Shown here: in pieces, positions 1 through 7,499 of the stretch
How the letters are laid out: each line of letters begins with the position of its first letter
How positions within the stretch are numbered: position 1 is the first letter of the stretch
Source: Burkholderiales bacterium
GTDB lineage: Bacteria > Pseudomonadota > Gammaproteobacteria > Burkholderiales > Burkholderiaceae_C
DNA: 64,000 nt
Reading direction: 5' to 3'
Assembly (NCBI GenBank): GCA_016191995.1
Contig: JACPVA010000031.1
Location: forward strand, 23,627 to 87,626
Notes under the pieces: generated by a model
Databases searched by the model: none
What the model saw: only the letters and a program-made list of their open reading frames with translations
Told to the model about the DNA's origin: nothing
Made by a program: the position numbers and the translations under genes

Positions 1-1
1 C

Positions 2-292
2 GAGAGCGCCGAGATGGACCTGCAGCGCCGCGCGCCCGGCGTCTTCGGCGTCACCGTCGTCGAGCCGGGGCTGTTCGCCTCCGGCATGGTGCAGTCCGGC
101 GGCGCGGTGCGCGGGCTGCTCGCGCCGCGCCGCCGCGTCGCCGCGGCGATCCTGGATGGCGCCGCCGCCGGCCGGCGCGCGATCCGCCCGCCATGGTGGT
201 TCGCGGCCCTGACCTGGGGCGTGCTGCTCGGCGGGCGGCGCTTGCGTGCGTATCTGTTCGGCCGCGTCAAGCCGCCGGCGCCGCCCGCATGA
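2..292 (+). CDS. SDR-family oxidoreductase, C-terminal fragment
   Basis: The reading frame is open at the left edge of the window, so only the last 96 codons are present. The stretch VTVVEPGLFASGM matches the segment after the catalytic Tyr-x-x-x-Lys of short-chain dehydrogenases, where the family usually reads V-x-P-G-x-x-x-T/G. The nucleotide-binding and catalytic parts lie outside the window, so substrate and cofactor cannot be inferred. The tail is hydrophobic and basic (WWFAALTWGVLLGG), which suggests a membrane-associated C-terminus. It is followed by a deacetylase gene in the same direction. The assignment rests on one short motif and the overall context. Confidence 0.55.
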   Translation, partial: ESAEMDLQRRAPGVFGVTVVEPGLFASGMVQSGGAVRGLLAPRRRVAAAILDGAAAGRRAIRPPWWFAALTWGVLLGGRRLRAYLFGRVKPPAPPA

Positions 293-350
293 ACGCGCCG
301 TGTCGTCCCCGAGCGCTCGTCCCGAAGCGCGACGCGCGCAGGGTCGTCCA

Positions 351-1328
351 GTGAGTACGCCAGAACACCCCCCGAGCGCTGATGCCGCAGCGCGCCGCGC
401 GGAGTCTCGCGCCTTGAGCGACGCCCGCGAACCCGCCTGGCTGATCGTCAATGCCGACGACTACGGCTATTACGGCGGCGTCAGCCGCGGCATCCTCGAC
501 GCCGCCGCGCAGGGTATCGTCACCGCGACCGGCGTGCTCGCCAACGCGGCGCGCTTCGACGACGACGTGCCGGCGCTGCGCGAATGCAGCGCGCTGGACG
601 CCGGCGTGCACCTCAACCTGACCAGCGGCGAGCCGCTCGCCGCACCGATGCGCGCGGCGCTGGCGCGCTGGGGAGGGCGCTTCCCGGGCAAGTTCGCGAT
701 CGCGCGCGCGGTCGCCACCGGCGCCGTGCCGATCGCGGCGGTGGAGTCCGAGTGGCGGGCGCAGATCGAGCGCTGCCTGCGCGCCGGGCTGGCGCTGCGC
801 TTCCTTAACTCGCACGAGCATGTCCACATGCACCCGCGACTGTTCGGGCTGGCGCAGCGGCTATGCGCCGCGTACGGCATCGAGCACCTGCGCTTCACGG
901 CCGCCACACCGGCGCCGGCGCGGACCGCCGCGGCGCGCGGCGCCGGTGCGCGGCTGCGCGGCGCGATCGTCGGTGTGCTGGCGGCGGCCGCGCGGGCCAG
1001 GCTGGACCGGCCGGTGGCGCGCTTCCTCGGCCTGGAGTGCAGCGGGCGCCTGGGCCGCGCCGACCTGGACGCGATCGCCGCCGGGTTGCAGCCGGGCGAG
1101 GTGTACGAGCTGATGTGCCACCCGGGCCGGCCGGCGCCGGGCGATGTCGACGACGCCAGGCTGCTGGGGTATCACGACTGGCAGGGCGAATTCGCGGCGC
1201 TGACGGCGCCGGGATTGCGCGATCGGCTGGCCGCGGCCGGGGTGCAGCTGATCGGTTACCGCGAGCTCGAGGTCGCGGGCGGGCGGCTCGTCGTGCGCGC
1301 CCCGGGTGACGCCGCGACAACAAACTGA
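351..1328 (+). CDS. ChbG/HpnK (YdjC)-family carbohydrate deacetylase
   Basis: Metal-dependent deacetylase of the YdjC fold, which removes acetyl groups from N-acetylated sugars or glycolipids. The family signature is clear: VNADDYG near the mature N-terminus supplies the catalytic and metal Asp pair, HLNLTSGEPL follows, and NSHEHVHMHP carries the metal-binding His residues. The C-terminal CHPGRP segment is also typical. The frame is open back to an ATG at 246 that overlaps the SDR gene. GTG 351 is preferred because it gives about 325 residues with only a short leader before the conserved domain. The leader is Ala/Arg-rich and poorly conserved, so the start is uncertain. Substrate is not predictable; the setting favours a polysaccharide or glycolipid. 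Confidence 0.85.
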   Translation: MSTPEHPPSADAAARRAESRALSDAREPAWLIVNADDYGYYGGVSRGILDAAAQGIVTATGVLANAARFDDDVPALRECSALDAGVHLNLTSGEPLAAPMRAALARWGGRFPGKFAIARAVATGAVPIAAVESEWRAQIERCLRAGLALRFLNSHEHVHMHPRLFGLAQRLCAAYGIEHLRFTAATPAPARTAAARGAGARLRGAIVGVLAAAARARLDRPVARFLGLECSGRLGRADLDAIAAGLQPGEVYELMCHPGRPAPGDVDDARLLGYHDWQGEFAALTAPGLRDRLAAAGVQLIGYRELEVAGGRLVVRAPGDAATTN

Positions 1329-1542
1329 AATTGGCGCACGCCGCCCTGGACCCAGAGCCCCTCCCCCATCCCGCCCTGTCCCTGTCGATGATTCGTGCAC
1401 TCGTTCGGCGTTGGCGCCGATTCGACGCATCGAACGCGCAGCACCTGCCTAGAATCCCGCCGCCGTACGCCCTGCCTACGGCTTGGGCCGGATCGAGCGA
1501 TTCGCTCCCCGACCTTCCACTTGACCTCCCCGGCGCCTTCCA

Positions 1543-3054
1543 GTGAATAGACGCGACCCGCTCTGGCTCCTCCTCGCCTTCGTCCTGGGCTTGGCCGGCC
1601 TTGCTTTGGTGGGTGCCGTAACCTTCCGCACGATGTCGGCGGCCGGCGAGATCGGCCTGGGGAAGCGCCAGTGGCTGCTGGCCGGTGCTGGCGTGCTGGC
1701 CTGGGGCATCGGCGCCTTCGTGCTCCAAGGGCGCAGCCAGTCGCTGCTGATCGCGCGAGCCGCGCATGGGCTGCTGCTGACGCTGGGGGCTGGGCTGATC
1801 GCAGCGCTGCTGCTGCTGATGGCCCATCGCTCAGCCGCGCTCGGGGCCGCGCGCGACGAGGCACAACAGCGGACGGTCTACCTGGGCAGCCGCTTGAACG
1901 CGGTCCAGTCGCTCGCGATCCACGCGCGCCGCTCTGCGCTCGGCTGTATGCCCGGGACGACCCAGCCGACGCGGCCGATCGAGCTGAAGCCGGTCGCGAC
2001 CGGCTTGTCGATGCCGGTATACGTGACGCACGCCAACGACGGCAGCGGTCGCCTGTTCGTGGTCGAGAAAGCCGGCACCATCCGCGTGGTCAGGAACGGT
2101 TCGATTCTCGAAACACCGTATCTCGATCTGCGCAGCCAGGTCCTGTCGGAGGCGTCGCAGCCACCCGGGCACCAGGAGCAGGGGCTGTTGAGCGTCGCCT
2201 TCCACCCCGACTTCGCGCGCAACGGACGCCTGTTCGTCAACTACACGTCGCAGCCAGGCGGCAAGACGATCGTCGCCGAGTACAAGGCGGACCCCGCGGC
2301 CGATGTCGCCGATGCCACGAGTGCCAGGACGCTCCTCGAACAGGGCCGCCCCGAGCCTTTCCACAACGGCGGCCTGATGAAGTTCGGCCCCGATGGATTC
2401 CTCTACATCGGCATGGGCGACGGCGGCCGGTTCCAGGCCGGGCAGGACCTGTCGACGCTGCTGGGCAAGCTGCTGCGTATCGACGTCGACGCCGGCCAGC
2501 CTTACGCCATCCCGCGCGACAACCCCTTCGTCGGCCAGGCGGGGGCCAAGGGCGAGGTCTACGCGCTCGGCATGCGCAATCCCTGGCGCTTCAGTTTCGA
2601 TCGCTGCGATGCAAGCCTCTTCCTGGGCGACGTCGGCGCCCGATCGTGGGAGGAGGTCAGCCTCATCGTCCCTGGCGGCAACTACGGCTGGGCAAGGATG
2701 GAAGGGATGCACTGCAACCCCAAGCCCCTGTGCGACATGAGCGGACTGGTCAAGCCGATCGCCGAGTACGGCCACCTGGACCTGGACGAACAGGGCGGCC
2801 AATCGGTCACCGGCGGCCACGTCTACCGCGGCACGCAGGCGCCCGAACTGCGCGGCCACTACCTCTTTGCCGACTTCTTCACGACCCGGATCTGGACGCT
2901 TTACCAGTCTCGCGACGACGCCTACACGTGGAAGCGCGTCGAACTGCTGAAGGCTGGATTCCCGGTCAGCTCCTTCGGCGAAGGCCCGGACGGGGAGCTT
3001 TATGTCGTGGACTACTCGGGCGGAATTCACCTGTTGACCCAGGCGGCCCAGTAA
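1543..3054 (+). CDS. membrane-anchored glucose/sorbosone dehydrogenase-like beta-propeller protein
   Basis: The N-terminus (residues about 8-95) holds three hydrophobic helices. From about residue 145 the protein is a six-bladed propeller of the PQQ-dependent aldose sugar dehydrogenase family (GSDH). Family markers are LFVVEKAGTIRV, GLLSVAFHPDF, FHNGGLMKFGPDGFLYIGMG, LGKLLRIDVD, GMRNPWRFSFD and GGNYGW. The enzyme would face the periplasm and oxidise sugars or sugar-like alcohols, passing electrons via PQQ to the respiratory chain. Start is GTG. Three N-terminal membrane helices are unusual, since most relatives carry a signal peptide; this is therefore a membrane-tethered version. A 214-bp gap precedes it. 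Confidence 0.85.
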   Translation: MNRRDPLWLLLAFVLGLAGLALVGAVTFRTMSAAGEIGLGKRQWLLAGAGVLAWGIGAFVLQGRSQSLLIARAAHGLLLTLGAGLIAALLLLMAHRSAALGAARDEAQQRTVYLGSRLNAVQSLAIHARRSALGCMPGTTQPTRPIELKPVATGLSMPVYVTHANDGSGRLFVVEKAGTIRVVRNGSILETPYLDLRSQVLSEASQPPGHQEQGLLSVAFHPDFARNGRLFVNYTSQPGGKTIVAEYKADPAADVADATSARTLLEQGRPEPFHNGGLMKFGPDGFLYIGMGDGGRFQAGQDLSTLLGKLLRIDVDAGQPYAIPRDNPFVGQAGAKGEVYALGMRNPWRFSFDRCDASLFLGDVGARSWEEVSLIVPGGNYGWARMEGMHCNPKPLCDMSGLVKPIAEYGHLDLDEQGGQSVTGGHVYRGTQAPELRGHYLFADFFTTRIWTLYQSRDDAYTWKRVELLKAGFPVSSFGEGPDGELYVVDYSGGIHLLTQAAQ

Positions 3055-3236
3055 CCGCAACGTCGCCATCCTTCGAAGACGCCTTCCGTTGGGGGGTGGT
3101 CCTCGGCTGCCTGGGCGCATCCGGCGCCATCGGCGTCGAGGCATCGGGCTCAGCTCGAGTATGAGAGCATTCGACGCAGTGGGGCAGTGCGCTTGCGGCC
3201 AGAGCCTTGACCCCCAACCCCGCCACGGGCGCCCGC

Positions 3237-3467
3237 ATGCAGGAGCTGGATCGCATCACCCACCGCCCCGATGTCATGGGGGGCAAGGCCTGCGTACGCG
3301 GCATGCGCGTGACTGTCGGCACCATCGTCGGCCAGGTCGGCGCGGGACGAACGATCGAGCAGCTGCTGCAGGCCTACCCCTACCTCGAGCGCGAGGACAT
3401 CCTGCAGGCGCTGCGCTACGCCGCGTGGCGGGCCGAAGAGCGCGAGGTGCAGCTGGCCGCCCCATGA
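3237..3467 (+). CDS. DUF433-family antitoxin
   Basis: Small protein of the DUF433 family, usually the antitoxin gene placed directly before a DUF5615 PIN-like toxin. ITHRPDVMGGKACVRGMRV is the family signature (typically R-x-G-K-P-x-I-x-G-T-R-I/V), followed by the helix-turn-helix-like segment ending EDILQALRYAAW. The frame is open to a TTG at 3207. ATG 3237 is preferred because it places the start just before the conserved core and gives the usual 76 residues. Its stop codon overlaps the start of the next gene as ATGA, the normal arrangement for this module, but that toxin gene is broken. Confidence 0.8.
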   Translation: MQELDRITHRPDVMGGKACVRGMRVTVGTIVGQVGAGRTIEQLLQAYPYLEREDILQALRYAAWRAEEREVQLAAP

Positions 3468-3664
3468 GGCTGCTCGTCGACATGAACCTCGCGACTCGCC
3501 GGGCGAAGTGGTTGCAGGCCACAGGCCGCCGCTGTCAACGCCGGCCGGAAAGCCAAGCGTGGTGCAGGCGCCGCGTTGCGGATCCCCCTTTGGCGCGAAT
3601 CCGTCATCAGGCCGAGCTCGCGTCCCGGAACGCCCGCAGGACGGAGTTGATGCGGGTCTGGTAG
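3464..3664 (+). pseudogene. truncated DUF5615 PIN-like toxin remnant
   Basis: The ATG overlaps the DUF433 stop (ATGA) and the first residues, MRLLVDMNLATRRAKWLQA, match the N-terminus of DUF5615 PIN-like toxins, including the early catalytic Asp of LLVDMNL. After roughly 25 codons the similarity to the family ends. The remaining sequence is Arg-rich and random-looking up to a stop at 3664, although intact family members run to about 110-120 residues. The 3' half therefore appears to have been deleted or replaced by the DNA that carries brnA on the other strand. This leaves the upstream antitoxin without a partner. Confidence 0.6.
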
Positions 3665-3834
3665 CCCGGGCCCTGCGCCTTGAACCATTCGAGCACATCC
3701 TGGTCGATGCGCAGCGAGATGAGCTCCTTGTTCGGCACCGGCTGCAGGCCCCGCCGGACGATCCCCTTGACGACGTGCATCGGATCGAACTCCGGATGAT
3801 CGGCGGTCGGCCGGCCCTTGTTCGAGGCACTCAT
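3607..3834 (-). CDS. brnA: BrnA-family antitoxin
   Basis: Antitoxin and DNA-binding partner of the BrnT ribonuclease. The C-terminal half, NKELISLRIDQDVLEWFKAQ followed by GYQTRINSVLRAF, is the ribbon-helix-helix region typical of BrnA. The frame is open upstream to 3924, inside the brnT gene. The ATG at 3834 is preferred because it gives a normal-sized protein of 75 residues starting 13 bp after the brnT stop. The toxin-first order is the usual one for brnTA. In the family, the BrnT2-BrnA2 complex represses its own promoter. The 3' end runs over the DUF5615 remnant on the opposite strand. Confidence 0.82.
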   Translation of the reverse strand: MSASNKGRPTADHPEFDPMHVVKGIVRRGLQPVPNKELISLRIDQDVLEWFKAQGPGYQTRINSVLRAFRDASSA

Positions 3835-3847
3835 CAGGCGTGACCAG

Positions 3848-4123
3848 TCAGTCCCCGACTTCGCTGAAGTAGCGGCGCGCTTCGCGGGGGGTCGCTTTGC
3901 GGAAGGAGATGATGCGGATTTCATCTTCGGTCTCGGTGTGGACGATCGACACCGGCACGCCGGCCAGGAGCCCCAGCGTCACGAAGCGCTGCTCGCCATA
4001 GGCGAACCGATCATCCTCGTAGGTAAACGTGAGGCCCTCGAAGACGCTCGCAGCGTCCACGAAGTCCAGGCCATGCGCCTCGAGGTTGAGGACACGCTTG
4101 CGCGCGGACCAGGCGAAGCGCAT
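3848..4123 (-). CDS. brnT: BrnT-family toxin (ribonuclease)
   Basis: Type II toxin of the BrnT family, a RelE-like ribonuclease that blocks translation until neutralised by BrnA. The 91-residue length is normal. Diagnostic segments are FAWSARKRVLNLEAHG at the N-terminus (usually F-x-W-D-x-x-K-x-x-x-N-x-x-K-H-G), DAASVFEG, and the C-terminal IRIISFRKATPREARRYF, where basic residues form the active site. A Pro/Lys variation from the consensus is minor, so the gene looks intact. It is the first gene of the leftward brnT-brnA pair and has a recognisable promoter directly upstream. Confidence 0.88.
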   Translation of the reverse strand: MRFAWSARKRVLNLEAHGLDFVDAASVFEGLTFTYEDDRFAYGEQRFVTLGLLAGVPVSIVHTETEDEIRIISFRKATPREARRYFSEVGD

Positions 4124-4129
4124 TTACAC

Positions 4130-4157
4130 ATTGTAGCTACGCAAGTAGAAGACGCAA
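4130..4157 (-). promoter_or_regulatory. probable sigma-70 promoter of brnTA
   Basis: On the minus strand a TTGCGT -35 (4157-4152) and a TACAAT -10 (4135-4130) are 16 bp apart. The -10 ends only six bases before the brnT ATG, so the transcript would be leaderless or nearly so. An 8-bp palindrome GTAGCTAC overlaps the upstream edge of the -10 and is a plausible operator half for the BrnT-BrnA repressor. This is read by eye; no start site is known. Confidence 0.45.
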
Positions 4158-4200
4158 GGCACGGCGACTTTCGCGGCGCGCGCGCCGCGGGTCCGCGCCG

Positions 4201-4247
4201 GGGGTCAGGTCACGCGTTCCGTATTCCGGAACGCGTGACCTGACCCC
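4201..4247. repeat. 47-bp REP-like palindrome (perfect copy)
   Basis: Two perfect 21-bp arms, GGGGTCAGGTCACGCGTTCC plus G and its exact complement, flank a 5-base loop TATTC. The same design recurs at 50576, 51470, 53607, 53912 and 56227, so it is a dispersed family and not a chance hairpin. It lies between the brnTA promoter and a GT2 gene transcribed away from it. REP-type elements of this kind are mobilised by Y1 transposases (RAYTs); a RAYT fragment is present at 53655. Confidence 0.85.
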
Positions 4248-4355
4248 TTCGACATGAGGCCGGATTCACGGATTGGGCCGCCCGCGACGCAGGGCCGCCG
4301 CGGCACCGTCGCGGTTTGCGTGTAGCCTTCGCGCGCCCTGCCCGCAACCGCGTCC

Positions 4356-5411
4356 ATGGACCCGCGCCAACCCCCCCTCGTCAGCGTCGTCGTGCCCGCG
4401 CACAACGAGGCGCAGGGCATCGCGAAGGCCACCGACGTCATCGGCGGCGTGCTCGACGGCTGCGGCGTGCGCTGGGAGATCGTCGTCGTCGACGACGGCA
4501 GCCGCGACGGCACCTTCGACCGCGTGGCGGAGATCGCCCGCCGCGACCCGCGCATCAAGGGCATCCGCTTCTCGCGCAACTTCGGCAAGGAGGCCGCGCT
4601 GCTGGCCGGCCTGGCGCACGCCCGCGGCGACGCCGTCGTCACCATCGACGCCGACCTGCAGCACCCGCCGGCGCTGATCCCGCAGATGATCGAGCACTGG
4701 CGCGGCGGCGCCAAGGTGGTCGATGCCGTCAAGCGCAGCCGCGATACCGACGGCGTGCTGGTGCGGCTGCGCGCGCGCGTCTTCAATGCGCTGCTGACGC
4801 GGCTGGGCGGCATCCGGGTCGAGAATTCGTCGGACTTCAAGCTGCTGGACCGCACCGTCGTCGACGCCATCGCGCGGCTGCTGCCCGAGCGCCGGCGCTT
4901 CTACCGCGGGCTGACCGAGTGGGTCGGCTACCGGCGCGTCAGCCTGCCGTTCGACGTCGCCGAGCGCCATGCCGGCGAAGGCAAGTGGACGCTGTGGAAG
5001 CTGGTCGAGCTGGCGCTGACGGCCACCATCTCCTTCACCAGCGCGCCGCTGCGCATCGTCACCGTGCTGGGCTTCTTCACGCTCGCGTTCGGCTTCGTCG
5101 TCGGCGCCGAGGCGATCGTCGGCTGGGCGCGCGGCCGCGCCGTGTCGGGCTTCACGACCACCATCGCCACGCTGCTGATCATCGGCAGCGCGATCATGAT
5201 CAGCCTGGGCATCATCGGCGAGTACATCGCCAAGATCTACGACGAGATCAAGGCGCGGCCGGCCTACCTGGTCGACGGCCAGGTCGGGATCGAGCCCGCG
5301 CCGCAGGCCCGCGCGGCCGTGTCCGCACCGGAGCCCGCGGTCACACTGCCGGCAGCGCCGATGCCGCCTGCCGCAGCGGCAGCGCAAGCTCGGGACCTGC
5401 GGGTCGGGTAA
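4356..5411 (+). CDS. GT2 glycosyltransferase, GtrB/DPM1-like, with two membrane helices
   Basis: Transfers a sugar from a nucleotide donor to polyprenyl phosphate at the inner membrane. The GT-A domain (residues about 8-225) shows VSVVVPAHNEAQGI, VVDDGSRDGTFD, FSRNFGKEAALLAGL and the metal-binding TIDADLQHPP. Two C-terminal transmembrane helices follow (about 235-260 and 268-292), then GEYIAKIYDEIKARPAYLV, the standard end of the GtrB/ArnC group. A Pro/Ala-rich tail of about 55 residues is extra. The next gene is a GtrII-like membrane protein starting five bases downstream. Together they resemble the lipid-linked glucosylation pairs that decorate O-antigen or other surface glycans. Confidence 0.9.
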   Translation: MDPRQPPLVSVVVPAHNEAQGIAKATDVIGGVLDGCGVRWEIVVVDDGSRDGTFDRVAEIARRDPRIKGIRFSRNFGKEAALLAGLAHARGDAVVTIDADLQHPPALIPQMIEHWRGGAKVVDAVKRSRDTDGVLVRLRARVFNALLTRLGGIRVENSSDFKLLDRTVVDAIARLLPERRRFYRGLTEWVGYRRVSLPFDVAERHAGEGKWTLWKLVELALTATISFTSAPLRIVTVLGFFTLAFGFVVGAEAIVGWARGRAVSGFTTTIATLLIIGSAIMISLGIIGEYIAKIYDEIKARPAYLVDGQVGIEPAPQARAAVSAPEPAVTLPAAPMPPAAAAAQARDLRVG

Positions 5412-5415
5412 GGCC

Positions 5416-7014
5416 GTGCGCGATGCGTCTTCCGCATCCCTCGAGGCGCGGCTCGCCGCCCGCTGGGCGCGCATAGCCCGCGCCAGCAAGATCGGCTTCC
5501 TCGTCGCGGTCTGCACGAGCCTGCTCGCGTTCGGCTTCGAGATGACGAACCTGACGCTGCACCACGACGACCTGAACCATCTGTTCGTCGGCAAGCCGCT
5601 GGTGGGCTGGTACCTGGGCCGCTTCGTGCACGCGTGGCTGTTCTGGTACGGGCAGCAGGGGCTGTTCCTGCCGTTCCTGGACATGACCGTCGGCATCGCG
5701 CTGATGGCCGTCTACGGCGTGCTGGTGGCGCGGTTCTGGGGCGCGCAGCGCACGCTGGACGTGGCCCTGGTCGCCGCCATCGTCTGCGTCTTCCCCTACA
5801 TGGCGCATGTGTACCAGTACAACTCGGTCATGATCGCCTACCCGCTGGCGCACCTGCTGGCCGCCACGGGCGTGGTGCTGGCCGCGCGCGCGCGGCCGCT
5901 GCCGGTGCTGGCCGGCGCGCTGCTGCTCTTCGTCGCCTTCTCGACCTACCAGGCGGTGCTGGCGAATGCGGTCACGCTGGGGCTGGTGTGGCTGCTGATG
6001 CGCGCGGTCTTCCCCGCTGACGCGGCCGTCGCCGGCGCACCTGCGCCCGGCACGCCCGCAAGCGGCGCCGCCACAGCGGGCGCGCGCTCCGCCCCCTGGG
6101 CCGCCGCCGCGATGCTGCTGGCGGTGGGCCTGGGCGGCGTGCTGCACGTGCTGGCGGTGTGGTCGCTGGACGTGCCGATGGACGCCGCGCAAGGCGCCGA
6201 CGAGGCCTTCAGCCTGCACAGCCGGCTGGAGCACGGCCTTCAGCTCGGGCGTGCGCTGGCCGCCGTGGTGCAGGAGTCGCGCGCCTTCTTCGTCTGGCCC
6301 GAGGCCTACCTCCCGCAACCGCTGAAGGCGTTGCACGCGCTGCTCGTCGCCGCCGCCGCGCTGGCCTGCCTGATCGTGCCGCGCGGCGTCAAGGCCAAGA
6401 CGGTGGCGCTGGTGCTGCTGGGGCTGGCGCTGCTGGCGCCGCGCACGCTGCAGCTGATGCACCCGGGCGGCACCTTCCACAAGCTCACGCTGACCGCCTA
6501 TGCGCTGGTGATCGCCGGCGCGGCGCTGCTCGTCGCGCGGTCGGCCGGCCGCGCGCTGCGCAGCGGGGTGCTGGCAGCCGGCGCGCTGCTGCTGGCCGGC
6601 TACATCGTCCAGTGCAACTGGGTCTCGACCGTCAACCTGCTGAACACGCAGGCGCACATCGCCACGGTGACGCAGGTGCTGGCGCGCGTGCGTGCGCTGC
6701 CGGCAGGCGGCTGGGACGGCCGCACGATCGCCGTCGTCGGCCGCTACGACATGGCGGGCGACTTCCCCTACCACGGCGCGACCGGCGTGGCCAGCGAGTA
6801 CCTGGGCGCGCGCCACATGGCCTTCATCGCGCGGCTGCTGCGCGACGAGGCGCGGTTCGTCGAGCCCGAGGCCGCAGCGCCGGGCGTGGCCGCATTCGCC
6901 GCCGGCCGGCCGGCGTGGCCGCACCCGGACAGCGTGGGAATCGTCGACGGCGTCGGCGTCGTCGTGCTGGCGCGCATGCCGGCCACGCAGGCCGACGATC
7001 GGCAGGTGCGGTGA
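5416..7014 (+). CDS. GtrII-like polytopic membrane glucosyltransferase
   Basis: A 532-residue integral membrane protein with about ten or eleven predicted helices and the N-terminal loop LHHDDLNHLFVGKPLVGWYLG, which resembles the acidic D-D region of GtrII-type glucosyltransferases. FPYMAHVYQYNSVMIAYPLA and FSTYQAVLANAV also match the group. In the family, the protein takes glucose from undecaprenyl phosphate and adds it to a glycan on the periplasmic side. The GTG start follows the GT2 stop by four bases, so the two are co-transcribed and likely act together. The C-terminal 100 residues are soluble. Acceptor and exact sugar cannot be read from the sequence. Confidence 0.75.
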   Translation: MRDASSASLEARLAARWARIARASKIGFLVAVCTSLLAFGFEMTNLTLHHDDLNHLFVGKPLVGWYLGRFVHAWLFWYGQQGLFLPFLDMTVGIALMAVYGVLVARFWGAQRTLDVALVAAIVCVFPYMAHVYQYNSVMIAYPLAHLLAATGVVLAARARPLPVLAGALLLFVAFSTYQAVLANAVTLGLVWLLMRAVFPADAAVAGAPAPGTPASGAATAGARSAPWAAAAMLLAVGLGGVLHVLAVWSLDVPMDAAQGADEAFSLHSRLEHGLQLGRALAAVVQESRAFFVWPEAYLPQPLKALHALLVAAAALACLIVPRGVKAKTVALVLLGLALLAPRTLQLMHPGGTFHKLTLTAYALVIAGAALLVARSAGRALRSGVLAAGALLLAGYIVQCNWVSTVNLLNTQAHIATVTQVLARVRALPAGGWDGRTIAVVGRYDMAGDFPYHGATGVASEYLGARHMAFIARLLRDEARFVEPEAAAPGVAAFAAGRPAWPHPDSVGIVDGVGVVVLARMPATQADDRQVR

Positions 7015-7192
7015 CCGCAGATGCAGACCTTCGAGAGAAAGTGCTCGCACCACCGAACGACGAGAGATGCATCACGCACGCGTCGCCGACTTCCCGAGAT
7101 TCGTACGGCGGTAGGGCCGCCCGACAAGGACGGCTCGCCAGAGTCGATCCTCTCCCGGTTGCGCGCGTAGACCGCATCCCCTGGAGGTAGCC

Positions 7193-7411
7193 ATGGATGC
7201 CAGCCTTGTCAGCCATGACCCCGACGTCATGAGTGGAGCGGTCTGCTTCACGGGCACCCGCGTGCCCGTGAAGCACCTGTTCGATTACCTGGAAGGAAGC
7301 TCGACGCTCGAGGACTTCCTGGAGGACTTCCCCTCCGTCTCGCGCGACCGCGCGGTCGCCGTCCTGGAGGCGGCTCACGCGCTCCTTGCTGCCGATGCGT
7401 CTGCCGCTTGA
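7193..7411 (+). CDS. DUF433-family antitoxin (second copy)
   Basis: A 72-residue DUF433 protein: HDPDVMSGAVCFTGTRVPV carries the G-T-R-V-P-V core and SVSRDRAVAVLEAAH is the C-terminal helix. Intact relatives neutralise DUF5615 PIN-like toxins. A strong ribosome binding site (GGAGG at 7183-7187) sits five bases before the ATG, so the gene is probably still translated. It differs enough from the copy at 3237 to be an independent acquisition. Its toxin partner survives only as a stub overlapping its 3' end. Confidence 0.85.
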   Translation: MDASLVSHDPDVMSGAVCFTGTRVPVKHLFDYLEGSSTLEDFLEDFPSVSRDRAVAVLEAAHALLAADASAA

Positions 7412-7499
7412 CGACTCGGCCCCGGCCAGGCTGCCACGCTCGCTGCCTGAGCACGCCGCTCCGCCCGAAGCGCTCGACCTTGTCAATACTGATGCCTGA
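7395..7499 (+). pseudogene. DUF5615 toxin stub
   Basis: Starting inside the last codons of the DUF433 gene, in the +1 frame, a 34-codon frame reads MRLPLDDSAPARLPRSLPEH before diverging and stopping at 7499. Intact DUF5615 toxins begin with close variants of M-R-x-L-L-D-E-x-x-P-x-x-L-x-x-x-L-x-G-H, so the position, frame and sequence all fit the missing toxin. About three quarters of the usual length is gone. The stub is too short for the PIN fold and cannot be active. The following large gene may begin within it. Confidence 0.55.

Noticed and set aside
4266..5696. Long minus-strand open frame over the GT2 gene
   Set aside because: Mirror frame of a high-GC gene: rich in Arg, Asp and His with no fold pattern, while the plus strand gives a clear GT2 protein.
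5341..7053. 570-codon minus-strand frame
   Set aside because: Antisense of the GtrII-like membrane protein; composition is Arg/Gln/His-rich and repetitive as expected for an antisense shadow.
7255..7276. Perfect inverted repeat CACGGGCAC...GTGCCCGTG
   Set aside because: Lies within conserved codons of the DUF433 gene (G-T-R-V-P-V) and is explained by coding; no regulatory meaning supported.
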